The position numbers and the translations under genes were made by a program. The notes beneath the pieces are model-generated. The model did not search any database. It was not told the DNA's origin and was given only the letters and a program-made list of their open reading frames with translations. Source: Hyphomicrobiales bacterium (GTDB lineage: Bacteria > Pseudomonadota > Alphaproteobacteria > Rhizobiales > Beijerinckiaceae). From it: DNA of 64,000 bases. Below, piece by piece: positions 46,351 to 56,800 of this stretch (position 1 is its first letter; each line of letters opens with the position of its first letter). The stretch lies in NCBI GenBank assembly GCA_027488155.1, contig JAIYCE010000084.1, forward strand, positions 1 to 64,000, given 5' to 3'.

Positions 46351-47762
46351 TAGCGCGGATCGATCGGCTTGAGATCGAGAGCGAGGATCGTTTCCAAGAT
46401 CTTTGCGCCGGCCAGCACCTGCGCCTCGCCGCGCGGGCGCGCAATCACCTGCAAGCCCACCGGCAAACCCGCTTTGGTGAAGCCGCAAGGCAGCGACAGC
46501 GCCGGGCATGTCGTCAGCGTGATCGCGTAAACGATGCCGAGCCATTCAATGTAATTATTGAATTTGTGCCCGTTGCATTCCTCGATGAAACGCTGCTCAA
46601 CCGGGTAAGGCGGCACGATGGCTGTCGGTACCAGCAAGAGGTCGTAGGTCTCGAAGAAATCATTCGTGCTTTTCAGCATTTTCGCGCGCTGGATTTCAGC
46701 CTTGACGATATCCTCCATCGTCAGCGCGAGGCCCTTCTCGATGTTCCAGACGATTTCAGGCTTCAGCAGGTCGCGGTAATTCTTCAAATTCTCGGCATGG
46801 GTGGCCGCGAAAGCTGCAGCACGCAAAACGCCGAAACATTCATGCGCGTCTGACACATCGGGGTGGGCTTCCTCAACCTTCACGCCAGCATCGCGGAAGC
46901 GCAGCGCGGCCTTTTCGCAAATCTCGGCGATTTCAGGATCGATCGGTGTAATGCCAAGATCTTTCGAGAACGCGACACGCACGGGCTTGGGTCCAGAACG
47001 CGCGGCGGCGAGATAACGCTGGCTCGTGCGCGGCAACGAAATCGGGTCGCGCGGGCTCTCGCCCGTCATAGCATCGAGAAACAGCGCGAGATCTTCCACA
47101 TTACGCGCCATCGGGCCTTCAATAAAGAGAAGGCTGTCGATCATGTTAGATGGATTATGCGCCACGCGGCCCGGGCTTGGACGCATACCGACCACGCCGC
47201 AGAAGCCCGCGGGCGTGCGCAGCGATCCGCCCATGTCCGAACCATGCGCGAGCCACGCCATGCCGGTCTTGAGCGCCACCGCTGATCCGCCCGATGAACC
47301 CGCCGCCGACAATTTCGTATTCCACGGATTGAGCGTGCGGCCGAACACTTCGTTGAACGTGTTTGCGCCTGCGCCAAACTCCGGCGTATTGGTCTTGGCG
47401 TAAATCACGCCGCCTTCATGCTCGATCGTGTCGACCATGATGTCGTTTTTCGTCGGCACATGATCTTTGAAGATCGGCGAGCCATAAGTTGTCCGTACAC
47501 CGGCGACGTCATTCAAATCCTTGATCGCCACGGGCAATCCGGCAAGACGGCCGCGTTCCTTCACCGGCTTTTCGGTGAGCGCGCGGGCCTGATCGCGTGC
47601 ACGCTCGAACGCCACGGTGGGGAGCGCGTTCACTCTTGAATTGACCGCGCTGATGCGCGTCTCAAGCGCCTCCAGGCACTCTAGGGGGGTGATGGCGCCG
47701 ATGGTGAGGAGATCGACGATTTCGGTGGCGGTACGCGATACAAGGCTCTGATCGGACGGCAT
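46350..47762 (-). CDS. Amidase signature family protein
   Basis: GLPVAIKDLNDVAGVRTTYGSPIF...AAGSSGGSAVALKTGMAWLAHGSDMGGSLRTPAGFCGVVGMRPSPGR. Confidence 0.92.
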   Translation of the reverse strand: MPSDQSLVSRTATEIVDLLTIGAITPLECLEALETRISAVNSRVNALPTVAFERARDQARALTEKPVKERGRLAGLPVAIKDLNDVAGVRTTYGSPIFKDHVPTKNDIMVDTIEHEGGVIYAKTNTPEFGAGANTFNEVFGRTLNPWNTKLSAAGSSGGSAVALKTGMAWLAHGSDMGGSLRTPAGFCGVVGMRPSPGRVAHNPSNMIDSLLFIEGPMARNVEDLALFLDAMTGESPRDPISLPRTSQRYLAAARSGPKPVRVAFSKDLGITPIDPEIAEICEKAALRFRDAGVKVEEAHPDVSDAHECFGVLRAAAFAATHAENLKNYRDLLKPEIVWNIEKGLALTMEDIVKAEIQRAKMLKSTNDFFETYDLLLVPTAIVPPYPVEQRFIEECNGHKFNNYIEWLGIVYAITLTTCPALSLPCGFTKAGLPVGLQVIARPRGEAQVLAGAKILETILALDLKPIDPR

Positions 47763-47862
47763 GGCTATCGTGCTTCACTCTCGGGTTTTCCACCCTTTAC
47801 GCGCGGGCGGTGAAGGACCATCATGACGCTCCTTGTCGAAGTTTCCTAGACCCGGAACGATC

Positions 47863-49239
47863 ATGCTGACCAATTTGCAAACGCGCGACGTCGAGACCCT
47901 CGTCCACCCCTACACCAATCTCGATACACATCGCCGGGTGGGGCCCCTCGTTCTGGAGCGCGGCAAGGGCGTCTATCTCTACGATACGGAAGGCAAGCCT
48001 TATCTCGAAGGCATGGCCGGGCTGTGGTGCACCTCGCTCGGCTACGGCAATGAGGAACTGGTAGAGACCGCCCGCGAACAGATGATGAAGCTGCCCTTCA
48101 CCCATCTATTCGGCGGCAAAAGTCACGATCCGGCCATTGAACTGGCCGAAAAGCTGAAGGAAATGGCGCCGATCCCGGTTTCAAAAGTGTTTTTCGGGGC
48201 GTCCGGCTCAGACGCCAACGACACCCAGATCAAGCTCGTCTGGTACTACAACAATGCGCTCGGCCGACCGAAAAAGAAGAAAATCATCGCCCGGCTGAAG
48301 GGTTATCACGGCGTCACGATCGCCTCGGCCTCGTTAACGGGCCTGCCGAACAACCACATCGATTTCGACCTGCCGATCCAGAACATCCTGCATACATCCT
48401 GCCCACACCATTACCGCTTCGGGATGGAAGGCGAGACCGAGGAGGAGTTTGCCACCCGCCTCGCCCATGAACTGGAAGAGCTAATCCTGAAGGAAGGGCC
48501 CGAGACGGTCGCCGCCTTCATTGCCGAGCCGGTCGGCGGCGCCGGCGGCGTGATCACGCCCCCCAAAGGCTATTACGAGAAAATCCAACCCGTCCTGAAG
48601 AAATATGATGTGCTCTTCATCGCCGATGAAGTGATCACGGGCTTTGGACGGCTCGGTACGATGTTCGGTTCATCAACCATGAACATGCAGCCCCATACGA
48701 TGTCGCTCGCCAAGGCGATTACGTCGGCTTATTTCCCGCTCTCGGCGGTGCTCATCCCCGATTTCATGTATGAGGCGATGATCGACGAGAGCAAGAAGAT
48801 CGGCGTATTCGGCCATGGCTTCACCTATTCCGGCCATCCGGTCGGCACTGCCATCGGCGTGAAGACGATGGAAATCTACCAGCGCGACAATATTGTCGGC
48901 CATGTGCAGAAACTGATCCCGCTGTTCTGGAAACACCTCGATGCGCTGCGCGAACATCCGCTCGTCGGCGAAGTGCGCGGCAAAGGCCTCGTGGCCGGTC
49001 TTGAAATCGTTGCGGACAAGGCGTCGAAAAAATCCTTCGAAGCCAAGCAGGCCATCGGCGCCAAGCTCAACATGATGGCGCAGGAAGAAGGCCTTATCGT
49101 CCGCAATATGGGCGACACAGTTGCGGTCTGCCCGCCGCTGGTCATCTCCGAAGGGGAGATCGAGGAGCTCTTCGCAAAGCTTGGCAAGGCGTTCGACCGC
49201 GCCGAGGCCTATGTGCGGGCGGAAGGCTTACGGGGCTAA
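47863..49239 (+). CDS. Class III aminotransferase
   Basis: MAGLWCTSLGYGNEELVETA...FFGASGSDANDTQIKLVWYYNNALGRPKKKKIIARLKGYHGVT...FIADEVITGFGRLG...YFPLSAVLI. Confidence 0.93.
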   Translation: MLTNLQTRDVETLVHPYTNLDTHRRVGPLVLERGKGVYLYDTEGKPYLEGMAGLWCTSLGYGNEELVETAREQMMKLPFTHLFGGKSHDPAIELAEKLKEMAPIPVSKVFFGASGSDANDTQIKLVWYYNNALGRPKKKKIIARLKGYHGVTIASASLTGLPNNHIDFDLPIQNILHTSCPHHYRFGMEGETEEEFATRLAHELEELILKEGPETVAAFIAEPVGGAGGVITPPKGYYEKIQPVLKKYDVLFIADEVITGFGRLGTMFGSSTMNMQPHTMSLAKAITSAYFPLSAVLIPDFMYEAMIDESKKIGVFGHGFTYSGHPVGTAIGVKTMEIYQRDNIVGHVQKLIPLFWKHLDALREHPLVGEVRGKGLVAGLEIVADKASKKSFEAKQAIGAKLNMMAQEEGLIVRNMGDTVAVCPPLVISEGEIEELFAKLGKAFDRAEAYVRAEGLRG

Positions 49240-49416
49240 TTTCTTAACTCTTGCGCAACCATGCGACCATTTGTGCGCCGTTTTTGCCCTCCTTTGGGGC
49301 CGGCGCGTAAAAATTGTCACAATTTCTCCATGTCTTCGCCTTGCCAGAAGATAAGAAAGTTCCATCTCTTAACGTAAGCGATCGCCGAAGACGGTCGCAC
49401 CTCGAGGGAACTCACA

Positions 49417-49590
49417 ATGTCATCCCATACCCGCAATACTCCTGCTGCGCCCCAGGCCAAGGACAAGCCGCAGGATTTCCGGCCGATCGGCATTCAGTCC
49501 GTCGCTGCAGCCGTTGAAGTCATGAAACCCAAGGCCAAGCCCGAACCCGCCCGTGCGATGCCGCCCGGCGTCAAGGCGGAATGGCACTAA
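49417..49590 (+). CDS. Small hypothetical protein (57 aa)
   Basis: gagggaact RBS-like, ORF MSSHTRNTPAAPQAKDKPQDFRPIGIQSVAAAVEVMKPKAKPEPARAMPPGVKAEWH*, followed by a terminator. Confidence 0.6.
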   Translation: MSSHTRNTPAAPQAKDKPQDFRPIGIQSVAAAVEVMKPKAKPEPARAMPPGVKAEWH

Positions 49591-49596
49591 CACAAA

Positions 49597-49619
49597 AAAG
49601 GGGCCGCCTTGGCCCCTTT
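49597..49619. terminator. Intrinsic terminator
   Basis: AAAGGGGCC-GCCTT-GGCCCCTTT. Confidence 0.8.
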
Positions 49620-49641
49620 GCCGTCTCAAAAAATACGAGAA

Positions 49642-50226
49642 TTAGAGAACGACCACACGCGTGCTCATCGGCACACGGCTGTAAAGGTCGATAACGTCGA
49701 TATTGCGCATCCGGATACAGCCCGAAGAGGCCGCACGCCCGATCTTCTCCGGCTCATTGGTGCCATGGATGCGGTAAAGCGTGTCGCGCCCATTGTCATA
49801 AAGATAGAGTGCGCGCGCGCCGAGGGGGTTTTCAGGGCCGCCCTTCGTAAACTTCACATGCGGCCAGCGTTTCACCATTTCCGGGGGCGGCGTCCAATCC
49901 GGCCATTCGGCCTTACGCTGGATCTTCGCTTCGCCTGTCCAGCCGAAAGCCTCGTCCCCGACGGTGACGCCATAGCGGATGGCCTTTCCGTTCGGCTCGA
50001 TCCAGTACAGAAACTTGTTCTTGGTATCGACAACGATTGTTCCGGGCTTCTCGCCGGTTGGATTGTCGATCTTGTACCGCTCGAAGGGCAGATGAACCTC
50101 TGCGGTCGGCGCATAAGCCAGCGTAGCCTGATCCTTGGCGCTTAGCGCAGGCTCGGGCACAGGTTCGTAACGGCAGGAGGCCAATGCAAGGCCGACGAGA
50201 AAGAGGGAAGCGAAGCGACGAATCAT
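49642..50226 (-). CDS. L,D-transpeptidase (YkuD) lipoprotein-like
   Basis: GTIVVDTKNKFLYWIEPNGKAIRYGVTVG...YRIHGTNEPEKIGRAASSGCIRMRNIDVIDLYSRV; lipobox-like LVGLALASC. Confidence 0.93.
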   Translation of the reverse strand: MIRRFASLFLVGLALASCRYEPVPEPALSAKDQATLAYAPTAEVHLPFERYKIDNPTGEKPGTIVVDTKNKFLYWIEPNGKAIRYGVTVGDEAFGWTGEAKIQRKAEWPDWTPPPEMVKRWPHVKFTKGGPENPLGARALYLYDNGRDTLYRIHGTNEPEKIGRAASSGCIRMRNIDVIDLYSRVPMSTRVVVL

Positions 50227-50373
50227 GACTGAACTTTAGGTAAGCGAACAAGGCCTTATGGAACACGCATTACGGTTAAGAAAGAACTGCCGAAGACCCG
50301 ATTTGGCTCCAATTAACCCAAAGACCCCCGCATTCCTACGCCATGGACGAGGCGATCACGAGGGGTATGATAG

Positions 50374-51336
50374 TTGACCTACCCTCCCCCTCTCGAGGTC
50401 GCCTTGGGCACGCTACTTATCTCGCATCCCTGCTTCGTCCATCATGAAACGCCGCATGGTCACCCCGAACGGCCCGACCGCATCAGAGCGGTCGAACGCA
50501 TTTTGGAACACGAGCGGTTCCAGCCCTTGATCCGCGAGTTGGCGCCAATGGCCGATCGAACTGATATCATTCGCGCGCATCCGGAGAGCTATTTCGACGC
50601 GCTCGAGGCAGCAGCCCCGACCCATGGCACGGTGCAGATCGACGACGACACCGCGATGTCGGCTGGAACATGGGAAGCTGTGTTGCGCGGTGCAGGTGCA
50701 TCCGTCATGGCCGTTGACGAAGTCATGCAGAAGCTCGTCAACAACGCATTCTGCGCCATCCGGCCGCCCGGACACCACGCCGAAAAAGCGACGGCCATGG
50801 GCTTTTGCTTTTTCAACAACGCAGCCGTGGCCGCACGTTATGCGCAGGCGAAGTATGGTGTCGGGCGCGTCGCGATCGTCGATTGGGATGTGCATCACGG
50901 CAATGGCACGCAGGATATCTTCTGGAACGATCCGAGCGTCATGTATTGCTCGACGCATGAAATGCCACTCTATCCCGGCACGGGTGCTGCGAACGAAACG
51001 GGCGCACACAATACGATCGTCAATGTACCGATGCGTGCGGGCGATGGCGGGCCTGAATTTCGCGAAGCCTTCGAAGTCGTACTCTTGCCGCGTGTGATGA
51101 CATTCAAACCCGATCTCATCATCATCTCGGCAGGGTTCGACGCGCATCTGCGTGATCCACTCGCCAATCTCAATTTGACGGAAGCGGACTTCGGCTGGGC
51201 GACTGCGCAATTGATGGATATTGCCGACAAGACTGCCGAGGGACGTGTCGTCTCCCTGATGGAAGGCGGCTACGACCTCGAAGGCCTATCGCGCTCGGTC
51301 GCCGCTCATGTCATGACACTGATGAGAGGCGCTTGA
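50374..51336 (+). CDS. Histone deacetylase family protein
   Basis: HPERPDRIRAVERIL...AIRPPGHHAEKATAMGFCFFNNAAVAARYAQ...IVDWDVHHGNGTQDIF...ISAGFDAHLRDPL. Confidence 0.92.
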   Translation: MTYPPPLEVALGTLLISHPCFVHHETPHGHPERPDRIRAVERILEHERFQPLIRELAPMADRTDIIRAHPESYFDALEAAAPTHGTVQIDDDTAMSAGTWEAVLRGAGASVMAVDEVMQKLVNNAFCAIRPPGHHAEKATAMGFCFFNNAAVAARYAQAKYGVGRVAIVDWDVHHGNGTQDIFWNDPSVMYCSTHEMPLYPGTGAANETGAHNTIVNVPMRAGDGGPEFREAFEVVLLPRVMTFKPDLIIISAGFDAHLRDPLANLNLTEADFGWATAQLMDIADKTAEGRVVSLMEGGYDLEGLSRSVAAHVMTLMRGA

Positions 51337-51477
51337 ATTCAAAGTGACCTCGCGAAGTCTCGGGCGGCCGTTCGGCCTTTGACGCTGCGCGTGTCAACTA
51401 TACGCCACAACCCTCATGACGAGGGGCGGCGCGGCCGCGTCTCGGACCACGCGGGAGACCAGTTTTCTTGAATAGTA

Positions 51478-51538
51478 AACCACGACTTCGTTCTTCGAGA
51501 CGTCGCTTCGCGCCTCGCAATAACGAGGATTATTCTGC
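51478..51538. repeat. Second copy of the dispersed intergenic repeat
   Basis: gtcgcttcgcgcctcgcaataacgaggattattctgcgag, 3' block ~21/24 matching 45549-45636. Confidence 0.5.
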
Positions 51539-51549
51539 GAGAACCAAAC

Positions 51550-52623
51550 CTACTCCAGCGGCTCTGTCTTGACGATTTCGATCCCGAAACCAGCGAGGCC
51601 GACGAAAGAGCGCGTCTTTGAGGACAAATTCACGATCGACGATACGCCAAGGTCACGCAAAATCTGCGCTCCCAAACCGACTTCACGCCATTGCTTCTGA
51701 CGCGCATCTTCTGAAGCCGTCTCACCTTCAATGGTTTGCAGCGGAACCCCCGCCGTTCCATCGCGCAGATAAACAAGAACGCCTTGTCCCTCATCCTTGA
51801 AGCGCTGCAATGCCGCACTGATGGTCTTTCCACCGCTGAACGTATCGGCGATCACATTGGCGCGGTGCAACCGCGTGACTATGTTTTTGCCATCACCAAT
51901 CGTACCGAAGACGAAGGCGAAATGGTTCACCGGATCAAAGGGCGTTGCGTAGGCATAACCGGTCAATTCACCGATCTCGGTTTTGACCGGAAATGTCGCA
52001 ACCTGCTCAACGAGCTTCTCGCGCGCCTGCCGATAAGCGATCAAATCGGCCACTGAAATCTTGCGCAGCTTGTGTTGTGCAGCGAACGCATCGATCTGCG
52101 GGCCCTTCATCACCGTGCCATCGTCATTGGCCAATTCGCAAATGACGCCGACTGGAGGCAAGCCCGCAAGCTTGCATAAATCGACGGCTGCTTCGGTATG
52201 GCCCGACCGCATCAATACGCCGCCATCGCGCGCGACAAGCGGAAACACATGACCTGGACGCACGAAATCAGCGGCGCCCATATTGCCATTCGCGAGAGCA
52301 CGCACCGTGTTTGAACGCTGCTCGGCGGAGATGCCCGTGGTCAGACCATGCTTCACGTCCACCGACACCGTGAAAGCGGTTCCCAGCGGCGCATCGTTCA
52401 TCGCGACCATAGGTTGAAGATGGAGGCGGCGCGCTTCAGCCGCCGTGACTGGCGCGCACACGATGCCGCAGGTATTGCGAATGATGAAAGCCATCTTCTC
52501 CGGCGTGCACAGGGAGGCTGCACAAATCAGATCGCCTTCATTCTCACGATCATCATCATCGGTGACAATGACGAGCTCGCCGCGCTTGATCGCTTCAATC
52601 GCTTCGGTGACGGTATGGGGCAC
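51550..52623 (-). CDS. ribB: 3,4-dihydroxy-2-butanone-4-phosphate synthase with GTP cyclohydrolase II-like C-terminus
   Basis: ELVIVTDDDDRENEGDLICAASLCTPEKMAFIIRNTCGIVCAP...RSGHTEAAVDLCKLAGL. Confidence 0.92.
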   Translation of the reverse strand: MPHTVTEAIEAIKRGELVIVTDDDDRENEGDLICAASLCTPEKMAFIIRNTCGIVCAPVTAAEARRLHLQPMVAMNDAPLGTAFTVSVDVKHGLTTGISAEQRSNTVRALANGNMGAADFVRPGHVFPLVARDGGVLMRSGHTEAAVDLCKLAGLPPVGVICELANDDGTVMKGPQIDAFAAQHKLRKISVADLIAYRQAREKLVEQVATFPVKTEIGELTGYAYATPFDPVNHFAFVFGTIGDGKNIVTRLHRANVIADTFSGGKTISAALQRFKDEGQGVLVYLRDGTAGVPLQTIEGETASEDARQKQWREVGLGAQILRDLGVSSIVNLSSKTRSFVGLAGFGIEIVKTEPLE

Positions 52624-52641
52624 GAAAAAACTCTCCGAAGA

Positions 52642-53754
52642 TCACGCGCGAACGAACGGCCAGGACGCACCTTCGCCGTTTTGCGCACGATGGCGTAGCA
52701 GATGATCGGCCAACACACAGGCCATCATGGCTTCGCCGACAGGAACTGCACGAATGCCGACACAAGGATCGTGACGGCCTTTGGTCATGACTTCAACTTC
52801 ATTGCCATAGCGGTCAACGCTTTGACGTGTCGTCAGGATGGATGAGGTCGGTTTGACGGCAAAGCGCGCAACGATCGGTTGCCCCGTCGAAATGCCACCA
52901 AGAATGCCCCCGGCGCTGTTCGAAAGAAAATGCGGTCCGTCATTGCCGCGCCGCATCTCATCCGCATTCTGTTCGCCCGTAAGCTCAGCAGCTTCGAAGC
53001 CAATGCCGATCTCAACACCTTTGACGGCGTTGATGCTCATGAGCGCTGCGGCGAGATCGGAATCGAGCTTGCCATAGATCGGGGCACCAAGGCCGGGCTT
53101 CACGCCTTCGGCGACCACTTCGATCACCGCCCCAATGGAGGAACCGCTTTTGCGAATGCCATCGAGATAATCGGCATAGAAATCGGCTTTCAGCGCATCG
53201 GGGCAGAAGAACGGATTGCGCGCCACCTCATCCCAATCCCAGCGCGAACGATCAATCTTATGTGGCCCCATCTGCACAAGCGCACCGCGAATCGTAACGC
53301 CATCCAGAACCTTGCGCGCAATCGCGCCAGCCGCGACGCGCGCTGCCGTTTCACGGGCAGACGAGCGCCCACCGCCGCGATAATCGCGGATGCCGTATTT
53401 CACATCATAGGGATAATCGGCGTGTCCTGGGCGATAGCGGTCTTTGATGTCACCATAATCCTTGCTGCGCTGATCGACATTCTCGATCAAAAGCGCAATC
53501 GGCGTGCCGGTGGTTAGCTGCGGGCCTTCGCCCTCACGAAACACACCCGAAAGAATGCGCACCTGATCGGGCTCCTGCCGCTGCGTGGTGAAGCGGGATT
53601 GGCCGGGGCGGCGGCGATCGAGTTCGGACTGGATGTCCGCCTCCTCGAGCGCAAGGCGGGGCGGGCACCCATCGACGACGCAACCCAGAGCGGGCCCGTG
53701 GCTTTCGCCAAAGGTGGTGACGCGGAAGAGGTGACCGAAGCTGTTGTGCGACAT
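52642..53754 (-). CDS. aroC: Chorismate synthase
   Basis: [31 protein letters not shown]...[20 protein letters not shown]...[17 protein letters not shown]. Confidence 0.97.
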   Translation of the reverse strand: MSHNSFGHLFRVTTFGESHGPALGCVVDGCPPRLALEEADIQSELDRRRPGQSRFTTQRQEPDQVRILSGVFREGEGPQLTTGTPIALLIENVDQRSKDYGDIKDRYRPGHADYPYDVKYGIRDYRGGGRSSARETAARVAAGAIARKVLDGVTIRGALVQMGPHKIDRSRWDWDEVARNPFFCPDALKADFYADYLDGIRKSGSSIGAVIEVVAEGVKPGLGAPIYGKLDSDLAAALMSINAVKGVEIGIGFEAAELTGEQNADEMRRGNDGPHFLSNSAGGILGGISTGQPIVARFAVKPTSSILTTRQSVDRYGNEVEVMTKGRHDPCVGIRAVPVGEAMMACVLADHLLRHRAQNGEGASWPFVRA

Positions 53755-53884
53755 GTTGATCCCTGTTGGGCCGACCCTCTATCGCACTTTTGGCCGGAAT
53801 AAAACGCGTGAGCTGCGCTTTGGTCGAAAACCTGTCTTTGCGGGCGCGCCAGCACTCAAACCCCGCCCTTGGCAGGGACAAGCC

Positions 53885-56800
53885 TCAAGCGGCAGCTTGG
53901 GCAACTGGCTCTCGGCCCCGCAGGGCGGCAGACGCTGGGATGGCGGGGGCTCCAGCCCATTCGGAATGGGCGGGCAGCGCCTCACCCTTCATCACGACGG
54001 TCAGCGGATTCAGCCGCACATAATCGCCGATATGGGTGTCATAGAGCACCGTCGACAGAGCGCCAACCATTACTCCTCGACCGAGGTGAACCCGTCCGAC
54101 CTTCATCACCCGGTCTTCATAAAGATGGGTCTGAAGGGCCGAAATGCTATTGAGGGTGCAATAGTCGCCAATCGTGACGCAGTCGAATTCGGTAATGTCC
54201 GTCATGTCCATATAGACACCCTTGCCCGTCTTTGCTCCAAAGACGCGCAAAATCCATGGCAAGAACGGCGTGCCGCGCAAATGTTCGAGCAGAACCTTTC
54301 CGGCCAGACCCCAATACATGACGGCGATAGCCTCGGTCCGCATTGCCCACCAAGACCACATCGGCTTCATCGTGGGAACATAGCGGCCCATCAAGCTCCA
54401 TTTGATACCTGCGACAACCAAAGTCATCACAATGGGAATGATGACGCTCGCGGCCAAAAACAGCAGCAAAAAGGTTTGATAATCGCGCGCAAGAATAGTC
54501 GGCGTGAATACTTCAACAGCGAGCGTGCCACATGTGATGAATAGCATCGACGGTAATGAAAGGTTGAATGCTTCGAAAACACCGCGGCCTAAACGACGCC
54601 AGCGCGACGGCTCATAAGTCCAATTTGCACCAATACCGTCTACTTTTTGGCGCGTCGGCAAATGAATGGGCGGAGAGCCGAACCATGTGTCGCCGGGTTT
54701 GATGGCGCTGTTTTCAGGCGGTTTGGATTTGATGCCGATCAACGTGCCTTCAGGGATGTCGGCACCGGGCGGTACCACGCCGTCATTACCGATGAAGACA
54801 CGCGCCGCCGTCCGCACAGGAGCCAGCATCATGTAGCCGCGTCGAATATCTTCATCGCCGAGAGTGACCTCATCCGCGATAAAACTTTTCTCGCCGATTT
54901 CGGTGAGATCGTAACGACCCGCAAGATTGGACGAGATCTCGGCATCCTTGCCAATCTTCGCTCCCATGAGGCGATACCAATTGCGCATGTAAACTGTCGC
55001 GAAGAGGGACGACAAGGTTTCAAGCGTCACTTCTGTCGCCAGCGCAACTACCCATTTGCGGGTGTAAAACCAGCTGTAAACGGAGTAGGTGCCGGCGCGT
55101 ACGACAGGCAGAATCACCCAGCGAAGAGCGGCAATCAGAAGCACGGTGACAAACACCATTACCATCGCAGCAGGCCAAGCGAGCGCGGGGAGATAGAATA
55201 GATAGTTCACATCGAAATGCGCTGAAATCAGCGAGTCAATTTTATCAAAAAGATAAAAGCCGGGGAAAATCGGGATCAGACTGACGGGTGGTAACACCAG
55301 CAAGGCAAGGATGTAAGCGAAAAGCTGGGCGCGGCGGCGACTTTCGGGGGCGTCGGCCTGAGGCGGCAAATGATCGCGATCGACCATCCCAATCTTTTGA
55401 GCCGGCGAGCCGTCCCATTTTTCCCATGCACCAATACGCGTACTGTCGGGCAGAGATGTTAGATCGAGAAGCTCAGCCCCCTCGCCTACCACGGAATTAC
55501 GGCCGACGACACATGATGTTCCGATATAGGCATCACGCTCGATCTGAATGGTGCCGATCACCAATTCATTGCCGATCACCTCGGCATTGGCGAGAACGAC
55601 TTTGTGTCCGATCGAGACATTATCGCCGATGGCCACCAGATCGAATGCGCCTGAATCGATGTGCGACAGAACGGCGTCACGGCCGATCTTGGCGCCCAAT
55701 GCCATCAGATAAAGTCGCATGATCGGTGTAGCCTGAAACCATTTCATGTGAGACAGGCCGTTCAGGCGCTGCACCAGCCACCAACGGTAATAATAAAAGC
55801 CCCAGAGCGGATAGCGCCCCGGCTTTGTGCGGCCGAGAATGAGCCATTTACCGGCAATCGCGATGAAAACCGTCACCACATTGATGACCATGTAGATCGC
55901 GACCAGAGAAATGAATTCAACAAGCAGGCTCGACCCTTCTTCCGTGATCAGCATGTAACTCACGAAGATGCCGAGCCATTGCGCTGTCATCAGGCTAAGG
56001 ATGAAAGGCAGCGCCAAGGCCTGTCCGACCCCGCATAGGAAACGCCGCAGCAGCGGCGGCGGCGTGAACGAGAGGTCGCGCCGCTCTCGCGGCATGTTCG
56101 CAACTTGATGTTCAAGTTTCGCCGCCATCGCGCGCAAAGTGCGGACGCTATAAACATCCTGCAACGCCATGCCCTCTAGGCCAGGATTTTTGCGCACAGC
56201 AGAGATAAAGCGCGCAGCAAGGAGCGAGTGGCCGCCGAGATCGGTGAAAAAATCCGCGTCAAAGGGAATGGTTTGTCCTGTGAAAACGGTTTTTGCAGCG
56301 TCAAGCAAAAGGGCTTCGGTTTCGGTGCGCGGCTCTTCCTGTTCTTCGCTGATCGTGTCGGCCGTCAGTGCTACCGCTTTCAGCGTCTTGCGATCAATCT
56401 TGCCAGAGCTCAAACGCGGCAAGCGCTCGACCAACTCGAAACGTGACGGCAGCATATAAGCAGGCAGGTCTTGGGCCAGCGCGGCACGCAGCGCCATGCG
56501 GTCGATTTCGACATCGGGATAAGGTACGAGGAAGGCGACAAGCCGGTCGATGCCATCATCCTGGCGCAGCACGACGGCGGCCTGTGCGATTTCTGGTCGT
56601 GCATCAATGCGGGTTTCGATTTCGCCTAATTCGACGCGGAAGCCGCGGATCTTGACCTGATCGTCGATGCGGCCATGAAACAAAATTTCGCCGTCAGGCG
56701 ACAGGCTCACCGCATCGCCCGAGCGATAGAGAATGGGATCGAGACCGTCGCTGCCGAACGGATTGGCGATGAATTTTTCCGCGGTTAATTCGGCGCGCTT

